Source of the DNA: Pyrinomonadaceae bacterium
GTDB taxonomy: Bacteria > Acidobacteriota > Blastocatellia > Pyrinomonadales > Pyrinomonadaceae
Assembly (NCBI GenBank): GCA_014379075.1
Contig: JACMMN010000337.1
Location: 1 to 5,820, forward strand
Length of the DNA stretch: 5,820 bases
Reading direction: 5' to 3'
Part shown: positions 1-5,049 of the stretch, piece by piece
How the letters are laid out: each line of letters begins with the position of its first letter
Numbering within the stretch: the stretch's first letter is position 1
Made by a program: the position numbers and the translations under genes
The notes under the pieces: generated by a model
Database searches by the model: none
Told to the model about the DNA's origin: nothing
The model's input: only the letters and a program-made list of their open reading frames with translations

Positions 1-761
1 AAACCCAGAAAAAAGGGTGCGAGGCTGATCGGCACGAGCATTATCGTGAATAAGACTATCTGTCGGGCGGTGATCTTCCCTTCCGGTTCAACGACGGGAA
101 GCATCAGTATTCCGGCTTTCGCATATTGTTCGCGATACATCCACGCTATCGCCAGAAAATGCGGAAACTGCCACAGGAAAAGCATCGCGAATAAAGCCCA
201 TGCACCGATCGTTATTTCGCCGGAAGCCGCCGTCCAGCCCATGAGCGGCGGCATCGCTCCGGGAATCGCTCCGATGGCGGTCGATGCCGATGTACGCGTT
301 TTCAGCGGCGTGTACATAAGAACATAGCCGACGATCACGGTCAGGCCGAGCACGGCGGTCAGCGGATTTACCAGAAAATAAAGATAAATTTCCGCGACGG
401 CAGTTTGCAGAATTCCGAAAACGAGAGCTTCCGTTGATGTTATCTTCCCAGTCGGCAGAGGGCGTTTTGCCGTTCGATCCATCAATGCGTCTGTGTCCTT
501 TTCGATGTACTGGTTGAGCGTCGCCACACCGAACGCAAGCAGGCAAATGCCCATCATCGCGTTGATGAACAGCATCGCGTCAAACATGCCTTTAGTGCCG
601 AGATAAAAACCGGCGGCCGAGGTAAGCACCAGCATGAAAGCAATACGCGGCTTCGTCAACTCGACAAAGGCCGAGATCCGTTCGCGTGCTCCGATCAATC
701 TGGTTTCCTGAATTTCCGCTGTTGCGATGTCCATGTAATTTCTGTTGAAGTGATCCGTCAT
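1..761 (-). CDS. ctaB: Protohaem IX farnesyltransferase (haem O synthase), C-terminus cut by window edge
   Basis: Reading the minus strand from the ATG at 759-761 gives 253 codons open to the left edge; the family is usually near 300 residues, so about 50 are missing. It is a polytopic inner-membrane prenyltransferase of the UbiA superfamily that adds a farnesyl group to haem b to make haem O for haem-copper oxidases. Visible signatures are LTKPRI (residues 35-40), the prenyl-diphosphate/Mg site N83-x3-E87-x-D89-x-D91 followed by MDRTAKRPLPTG (94-105), the second conserved stretch YTPLKTRTS...IGAIPGAMPPLMGW (150-176), and WQFPHFLAIAWMYR (197-210) followed by MLPVV (220-224). Hydrophobic segments lie near 41-56, 64-80, 112-130, 135-150, 185-205 and 233-252. 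An in-frame ATG at 732-734 is an alternative start, nine codons shorter; neither has a strong ribosome site (GGGA lies four bases before the first). It is divergent from resB. Family assignment is very secure; the exact start is not. Confidence 0.96.
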   Translation of the reverse strand, partial: MTDHFNRNYMDIATAEIQETRLIGARERISAFVELTKPRIAFMLVLTSAAGFYLGTKGMFDAMLFINAMMGICLLAFGVATLNQYIEKDTDALMDRTAKRPLPTGKITSTEALVFGILQTAVAEIYLYFLVNPLTAVLGLTVIVGYVLMYTPLKTRTSASTAIGAIPGAMPPLMGWTAASGEITIGAWALFAMLFLWQFPHFLAIAWMYREQYAKAGILMLPVVEPEGKITARQIVLFTIMLVPISLAPFFLG

Positions 762-792
762 CTTGTCCCGAGATAGACGAATTCGATATTAA

Positions 793-821
793 AGAATAAC
801 CCGACGAAATAGATTTTCCAA
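793..821 (-). promoter_or_regulatory. Candidate sigma70-like promoter for ctaB
   Basis: On the minus strand a -35-like TTGGAA (816-821) is separated by 17 bp from a -10-like TATTCT (793-798). Each box matches four of six consensus bases. Transcription would begin near 786, giving a leader of about 25 bases before the ATG at 761. The match is weak, so this is only a candidate; its best support is the spacing and its position in the divergent gap. Confidence 0.35.
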
Positions 822-878
822 ACGCGGAACATTAATGCACTCTTCTATTGATTTGAAGCCCTGCTTATTTATCGGCGG

Positions 879-907
879 ATGACAAAAAACTGCCTGTAAG
901 TTATGAT
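879..907 (+). promoter_or_regulatory. Probable sigma70-like promoter for resB and downstream genes
   Basis: ATGACA (879-884) and TATGAT (902-907) each match the -35 and -10 consensus at five of six positions and are exactly 17 bp apart. The expected start of transcription is near 913-915, only about 7-9 bases before the resB ATG at 922. No other promoter of similar quality was noticed in the 160 bp divergent gap. No operator-like inverted repeat was noticed beside it. Confidence 0.6.
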
Positions 908-921
908 TTTATATACAGAAA

Positions 922-2490
922 ATGTCTGCTGCCGAAGAAACCATAAAAGTAAAGGAAATCTCCAGACCCAAAAGCGGATCGGTGCTCGAACGCGCTGTCG
1001 GGTTTATAGGTTCCGTGCGGTTCGGGGTCGTTCAATTGGTCACGCTCGTCGTGCTGTCGATGATCGGAATGCTGATCATTCAGCAGAACGTGCAGGGTTT
1101 CGATGCTTATTTCGCATCGCTGACGCCGGCGGAAAAAATGGTTTACGGCTCGCTCGGTTTTTTCGATATCTATCATAGCTGGTATTACAATTTTCTGCTT
1201 TTACTGCTCTCGCTGAATATTATTTTAGCGTCGATCGACCACTTTCCTGCCGCCTGGAGCTATATCTCCAAACCGAAGCTCACTGCGACGCGCGATTGGC
1301 TGCTCAGCCAGCCAAATAAAACAGTATTTGAACCGGTTCAAAAAAACGGGAATGAGTTGGCCGAGGAGATCAGGAAAGTATTCGAGCAAAACGGCTTGAA
1401 GGCGCAGATAACTGAAAGCTCAAGCCTCAGCTACCCGGTCGATGAGAATGGGCGAAAGAATTTTTCTGAAGTGGTCACCACCAGAAACATATTTGTTTTC
1501 GGTGAAAGCGGAAAATTTAACCGGATCGGCGCCTACATCATTCACGTCTTTTTACTGACGCTTTTTCTCGGCCATTTTGTTGCACTGACAACCGGTTTCG
1601 ACGCCGATGTGCGGATGATCCCGGGCGACGGAACGGACAAGATACAGATGATCCAGTACGATCTGGATCGAAAGGAAAAGTTTGATGTGCAGCTTCCTTT
1701 TACGATGACCTGCACGGATATTCAGCAAAAACTTATCGATCCGCGCGGGTCGATCGATGTGACGAACACGCTCGATTGGCGAACACAGATGCGTGTCGAC
1801 GACCCGGAATACGGCTCGCAGATCGCGGACATCAGCATGAACAAGCCGTTCAGCTATCGCGGCTACCGTTTTTTCCAGGCACAGACGATACCGGTCGGCA
1901 ATGCTCGTAAGATCAAGCTTGAACTGACGCCGGATATAGGCGGTGAAAAGCTTATGCTTGATATTCCCCGAATGGGATCGGCGACGCTGGCGGACGGGAC
2001 TCGCGTCGAATACGACGAGTTTCTGCCTGATTTTGCATTTAACAGCGACGGCAAGCCGGACACCCGCACCGGCGAATATAATAACCCCGTCGCTGTTTTG
2101 AACGTAATTCCGCCACAGGGCGACCGAACGCGGGTTTTCGCGTTTGCCAGTAAACTTGCTGACAATATCCCGGTGGGAGCACCGAAGGCGGGCTACAAAT
2201 GGCGTCTCGCGGAATTTGAGAAATCGCCTTTCGCTCATGTTTTATCGATCAAGTACGACCCGTACAGCGGAGCGTTTATCGCCTGGTATTTCGGCGGCTT
2301 TGGTTTGATGGGGGCGCTCGGGTTTGTCTTCTTTTTCTCGCATAAACGGGTTTGGGCATTGATCGAAAAGAGGGATGATGGAACTACAGAAGTGGTTTTG
2401 GGCGGGAATGCGAACCGCAATCCGGTCGGTTTGGAAGAGAAATTCGGGAAGATAGTTGGCGGGCTTGAAAGGTCAGAACCACCTGCGTAA
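922..2490 (+). CDS. resB: Cytochrome c biogenesis protein ResB (Ccs1 family)
   Basis: This 522-residue membrane protein is the ResB/Ccs1 half of System II cytochrome c maturation, which with CcsA/ResC delivers haem to apocytochromes outside the cytoplasmic membrane. Family marks are the N-terminal VRFGVVQLVTLVV segment (32-44), LGFFDIYHSWYYN (78-90) leading into the second membrane segment (about 88-105), a third segment at about 202-222 containing H208 and H218, a large extracytoplasmic domain (about 225-445) with PFSYRGYRFFQAQT (309-322), and a last membrane segment (about 450-473) ending in SHKRVW. H85 and H208 are candidates for the membrane haem ligand of this half. Four membrane segments plus one large soluble domain is the usual plan. 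The start is fixed at 922 because a TGA lies in frame at 904-906 and no other ATG intervenes; there is no Shine-Dalgarno sequence. The last seven residues (ERSEPPA) and the stop codon are encoded inside a palindromic element, so the natural C-terminus appears remodelled. It is first of three rightward genes. Confidence 0.95.
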   Translation: MSAAEETIKVKEISRPKSGSVLERAVGFIGSVRFGVVQLVTLVVLSMIGMLIIQQNVQGFDAYFASLTPAEKMVYGSLGFFDIYHSWYYNFLLLLLSLNIILASIDHFPAAWSYISKPKLTATRDWLLSQPNKTVFEPVQKNGNELAEEIRKVFEQNGLKAQITESSSLSYPVDENGRKNFSEVVTTRNIFVFGESGKFNRIGAYIIHVFLLTLFLGHFVALTTGFDADVRMIPGDGTDKIQMIQYDLDRKEKFDVQLPFTMTCTDIQQKLIDPRGSIDVTNTLDWRTQMRVDDPEYGSQIADISMNKPFSYRGYRFFQAQTIPVGNARKIKLELTPDIGGEKLMLDIPRMGSATLADGTRVEYDEFLPDFAFNSDGKPDTRTGEYNNPVAVLNVIPPQGDRTRVFAFASKLADNIPVGAPKAGYKWRLAEFEKSPFAHVLSIKYDPYSGAFIAWYFGGFGLMGALGFVFFFSHKRVWALIEKRDDGTTEVVLGGNANRNPVGLEEKFGKIVGGLERSEPPA

Positions 2491-2520
2491 GCGGGTGGTA
2501 CGAACTCAAGCGAAAGGTCA
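2464..2520. repeat. Palindromic REP-like element over the resB stop codon
   Basis: ACCACCTGC (2478-2486) and GCGGGTGGT (2491-2499) form a 9 bp stem (eight Watson-Crick pairs, one G-U) closed by a GTAA loop, which in RNA would be a GNRA-type tetraloop. The TAA stop of resB (2488-2490) lies in that loop. An outer 5 bp pair, CTTGA (2464-2468) with TCAAG (2506-2510), encloses it, and the 9-base direct repeat GAAAGGTCA occurs on both sides (2467-2475 and 2512-2520). There is no T tract directly after the stem, so a simple terminator is unlikely. The look is that of a dispersed palindromic unit; that it recurs in the genome cannot be shown from a single copy. Confidence 0.6.
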
Positions 2521-2546
2521 CTGCTGGCCCAACTAGTTTTTTGTGT

Positions 2547-2551
2547 AGAGG
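2547..2551 (+). promoter_or_regulatory. Ribosome binding site of ccsA/resC
   Basis: AGAGG lies nine bases before the ATG at 2561. It supports that start and contrasts with resB, which has no such site. Confidence 0.65.
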
Positions 2552-2560
2552 CAAAATAAT

Positions 2561-4156
2561 ATGAAAGAAGTAGACAGAATACAGAACGCTTCTTCGCTGC
2601 GATCATATGCACCGGCGGTTTTGGCAATCGTCGGGGCATTCGTCGTACTAGGCCTGCGGATCCAGATAGGCCAGAATTTTATATCCGATGCGGCACTGAT
2701 GATGCTGGCTTTGGCGTGCTATATCTTCGCCGCGTTGTTCCATTTGACCAATCTTTACGCGCCGTCGGAAATGGCGCGAAAGATCGGGTTATTCACGGCC
2801 GGACTCGGCGTATTTTTTAATCTATCGAGCTGGCTTGTCCGCTGGGTCGCCGCACACGACCGCGAGATAGCGATGCTCCGTGACGGGGGATCGAGCGAAA
2901 CACCGTGGATATTCCGCTATATTCCCTTCGCTAATTTGTACGATCTGAGCCTTGCTTTTGCCTTCGGCGCCGGGATCGCGACATTGCTTCTAGCTCGGCG
3001 TAAGAATTTTCAGGTGTTAAGCGCCTTTACGCTGCCGCTGGCGGCTCTGATCCTGACGCTGGCACGGTTTATCGGCCCGGAATTTATCGATCTGCCGCCG
3101 GTGCTTGATTCGTATTGGCGTCCGATCCACGTTGGCGTGGCTTCTTTGAGTTACGGCGTCGCTCTCGTATGTTTTGCGTTTGCAGTAATTTATCTGCTGA
3201 AAGATAAGGCAAAGGTTGAAGCGATGGCGATATGGACGAGCATCTTTGCCATCGGTGTTATCGGCTCGATCAGCAAATTCTCGGTTTTTACAGAATTCGT
3301 TTACCGGACAGGTTTGTTCGTACCGAATATTCCAGGCGGAAAGCCATTTTCGGCTCCTTTCCGGCTTGAGATACCGTATGTCGGCGCGGCGTTGGCGGTC
3401 GCCGGATTTCTGCTTCTCGGCGTTATTATTTCGTATTTACTTTACCTTTATCAGAACAGCGAATCGGCAAAAAAAGCCGGGCATGTTCTACTAAAACTCG
3501 CCCTTGTCGCTCAGATAGTCTCTATCGCGATGCTTGTTAGCGGCGTTCGGTCGTCTACCGATACGGCGACGAGATTGCAGGCACAGCTTAATTCCGAGCC
3601 GACGCAATTTATAACCGCCGGACGGGCGATGGCGGAACGGCAGCAATTGACGGCAAAAGAATTTGCGGCTTTGACGCCGATACAGCTAGAGCAAATGGGC
3701 CGATCCTATATTCAGTCGAACGGCGATAAGATGTTTACGAGTTTGAACACGAATCCGGTGGAAGTTGCCGGGTTGATAACCGCATTGGCAGGAACATTTT
3801 TTGTGATGCTGTTCGGGTTCAGGACCGAGAAGCTGCGTGAGCGGTTGCCAAGCTTAGAAGCGTTGGACGGACTGGTTTATAAAACGGCGTGTCTGGCCTT
3901 CGCCGGATTAGCGATGCTGCTGATAACCGGGGCGATCTGGGCTAATGAATCGTGGGGAAGGCCGTGGGGCTTCGATTCGAAGGAAACGGGTGCGCTCGTT
4001 GCCTGGCTCACGTATGCCGGGTTCCTGCACACGCGTATCTCGCGCGGATGGTCAGGGAGAAGCTCGGCATATTTCGCGATCGTCGGATTTCTGCTGGTAA
4101 TTTTCACATACCTCGGCGTCAGTTATTTGCTTCCCGGATTGCACAGCTACGCATAA
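2561..4156 (+). CDS. ccsA: Cytochrome c biogenesis protein CcsA/ResC type (also called CcsB), enlarged
   Basis: This 531-residue polytopic protein is the haem-handling WWD partner of ResB in System II cytochrome c maturation. Family marks are WLVRWVAAH (91-99), IPFANLYDLSLAF (121-133), DSYWRPIHVGVASLSYG (183-199) with H190 as the first external haem ligand, GAIWANESWGRPWGFDSKET (457-476) as the WWD motif, AWLTYAGFLHTR (481-492) with H490, and GLHSY at the end with H528 as the second external ligand. The 38-residue distance between H490 and H528 fits the membrane and external histidines of the family. Two things are odd. The WWD motif reads W465-G-R-P-W-G-F-D-S-K-E, with F471 for the usual Trp, S473 for Pro and P468 for an aromatic residue. 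Residues about 220-430 form an insertion with roughly four more hydrophobic stretches (222-243, 272-296, 306-328, 399-420) and a polar loop (329-398). Typical relatives are about 300-400 residues. A ribosome site (AGAGG) supports the start. It follows resB by 70 bp. Confidence 0.94.
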   Translation: MKEVDRIQNASSLRSYAPAVLAIVGAFVVLGLRIQIGQNFISDAALMMLALACYIFAALFHLTNLYAPSEMARKIGLFTAGLGVFFNLSSWLVRWVAAHDREIAMLRDGGSSETPWIFRYIPFANLYDLSLAFAFGAGIATLLLARRKNFQVLSAFTLPLAALILTLARFIGPEFIDLPPVLDSYWRPIHVGVASLSYGVALVCFAFAVIYLLKDKAKVEAMAIWTSIFAIGVIGSISKFSVFTEFVYRTGLFVPNIPGGKPFSAPFRLEIPYVGAALAVAGFLLLGVIISYLLYLYQNSESAKKAGHVLLKLALVAQIVSIAMLVSGVRSSTDTATRLQAQLNSEPTQFITAGRAMAERQQLTAKEFAALTPIQLEQMGRSYIQSNGDKMFTSLNTNPVEVAGLITALAGTFFVMLFGFRTEKLRERLPSLEALDGLVYKTACLAFAGLAMLLITGAIWANESWGRPWGFDSKETGALVAWLTYAGFLHTRISRGWSGRSSAYFAIVGFLLVIFTYLGVSYLLPGLHSYA

Positions 4157-4160
4157 GAGG
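4157..4160 (+). promoter_or_regulatory. Shine-Dalgarno-like GAGG left far upstream of the TPR start
   Basis: GAGG follows the ccsA stop codon directly. It is 82 bases from the ATG at 4243, much too far to act linearly, with a long inverted repeat between. If that repeat folds in mRNA, only about 15 unpaired bases (4161-4165 and 4233-4242) would separate GAGG from the ATG. Its role is a guess. Confidence 0.25.
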
Positions 4161-4165
4161 ATTTA

Positions 4166-4232
4166 GCCGCGAGAAGGCACAAAAGACACAAAAAAGATTT
4201 TTTATTTTGTGCTTTTTGTGCCTTTTTGCGGC
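4166..4232. repeat. Long imperfect inverted repeat between ccsA and the TPR gene
   Basis: The arms 4166-4193 and 4205-4232 are 28 bases each and match at 24 positions. In plus-strand RNA three of the four mismatches become G-U pairs, leaving a single A-C mismatch, so a nearly continuous 28 bp helix with an 11-base loop is possible. The outer ends are GCCGC and GCGGC; the inside is rich in CACAAAA and its complement. It fills almost the whole 86 bp gap between genes. In my recollection similar GCCGCGAGAAGGCACAAA-like palindromes occur as dispersed intergenic repeats in environmental bacteria; this needs a search. A terminator or attenuator role is possible but there is no classic T tract after the stem. 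Confidence 0.75.
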
Positions 4233-4242
4233 AATAAATTAA

Positions 4243-4914
4243 ATGCAGAAACACATTCTATTCGGCATTGTCGGCGTAATCCTTGGAATGGCCATTGGTT
4301 TTTTTGGGGCGAACTCGATCAATCGCGATGCTCCGATGCAGACTGCCGCGACTGTTTCCCAACCGGCTGTCGCCGCAGATTCGTCCACGGTGCCGAAGGG
4401 CGGAATGCAGGCCGATGTAGCGGCCACTTTACAAAAGGCCGAGGCCGAACCGCAGAATTTTGCGGTTCAAATGAAAACCGGCGATATGTATGCTCAGATC
4501 GGGCGTTTCGACAAGGCCATTGAATTTTACAAACGCGGCATTACCCTAAGACCCGAAGATTTCCAGGCAAATGTCGTCATCGCCAATGCATATTTCGATC
4601 TGGGCAAATTCGAAGACGCCGAAGGTTTTTATACAAGGGCTTTACAAATAAATCCTAAAGATATTAACGCGCGGACCGATCTTGGAGCGACATTCGTGGA
4701 GCGGCAAAATCCCGATTACGAGCGGGCGATAAGGGAATTCCGCGCAGCGCTCGAGATCGATCCGAAACATGAGCCTTCGCTGTATTATGTGGGAATTGCT
4801 TATTTTAGAAAGGGCGAAGGGGAGAACGCGAATAAGGCACTTGCGGATCTGGAAAAAGTTAATGCGGCGAGCCCGCTGGTTGGAAAATTGCGACAGAATA
4901 TAATGTCAAAGTAA
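4243..4914 (+). CDS. Membrane-anchored TPR protein, possible cytochrome c assembly accessory factor
   Basis: The 223-residue product has one N-terminal hydrophobic segment (about 5-23, rich in Gly, Ile and Phe) that should act as an uncleaved signal anchor. A low-complexity Ala/Pro/Thr/Ser linker follows (about 29-52), then TPR units at about 72-105 (GDMYAQIGRFDKAIEFYKRG), 106-139 (ANAYFDLGKFEDAEGFYTRA), 140-175 (RAIREFRAALEIDP) and a weaker fourth at 176-209. The third unit carries extra residues (ERQNPDYE) in its turn. TPR domains bind peptides or partner proteins and here would face the periplasm. The position just after resB-ccsA recalls CcmI/CycH and NrfG, TPR proteins that hold apocytochrome c in System I, but that is context and not sequence proof; a general scaffold is equally possible. 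The start is set by a TAA in frame at 4240-4242 and by the intact anchor. No ribosome site lies at normal distance. Confidence 0.88.
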   Translation: MQKHILFGIVGVILGMAIGFFGANSINRDAPMQTAATVSQPAVAADSSTVPKGGMQADVAATLQKAEAEPQNFAVQMKTGDMYAQIGRFDKAIEFYKRGITLRPEDFQANVVIANAYFDLGKFEDAEGFYTRALQINPKDINARTDLGATFVERQNPDYERAIREFRAALEIDPKHEPSLYYVGIAYFRKGEGENANKALADLEKVNAASPLVGKLRQNIMSK

Positions 4915-4943
4915 GTGTCGACGCGTCAGTTTTGGCTTGAATC

Positions 4944-5037
4944 GTTTCCTCTTTATTTTCATATTTCGTGTATTTCGTGAACGAAAATCTTAAAACCGTT
5001 ATCCACGAAACAAGAAAATTAGAAATAAAAACGAAAT
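4944..5037. repeat. Degenerate inverted repeat in the convergent gap
   Basis: The core TTTCGTG (4973-4979) pairs with CACGAAA (5004-5010), extended inward by AACG (4980-4983) with CGTT (4997-5000) across a three-base bulge. Outward, the arms 4944-4972 and 5011-5037 still pair in blocks (for example TTTC at 4964-4967 with GAAA at 5014-5017, and TTT with AAA at 4952-4954/5027-5029). ATTTCGTG is directly repeated at 4963-4970 and 4972-4979. The element fills most of the 135 bp between two convergent genes. It could help end transcription from either side, but neither strand shows a stem followed by a T tract. It differs in sequence from the two other repeats in the window. Confidence 0.6.
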
Positions 5038-5049
5038 CGAAAACGACAA

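Noticed and set aside
88..546. Minus-strand reading frame of 152 codons overlapping ctaB
   Set aside because: It lies in another frame of the same strand as ctaB, whose own frame encodes unmistakable family motifs; the product is Arg/Asp/Ser-rich with no membrane or domain pattern.
1552..2238. Minus-strand reading frame of 228 codons
   Set aside because: It is antisense to the well-supported resB frame, has an Arg-rich composition typical of a shadow frame and shows no recognisable motif or ribosome site.
2521..2546. Intrinsic terminator near the AACTAGTT palindrome and T run (2531-2541) before ccsA
   Set aside because: The palindrome is only eight bases with no loop, and the upstream stem ends about 40 bases before the T run, so a working terminator is not supported.
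2235..2639. Minus-strand frame of 134 codons across the resB-ccsA gap
   Set aside because: It is antisense to both genes and passes through the palindromic element; the Pro/Ser-rich product has no domain signal.
3952..4242. Plus-strand frame of 96 codons across the end of ccsA
   Set aside because: It overlaps the WWD part of ccsA in another frame, and its C-terminal part is simply the inverted repeat translated.
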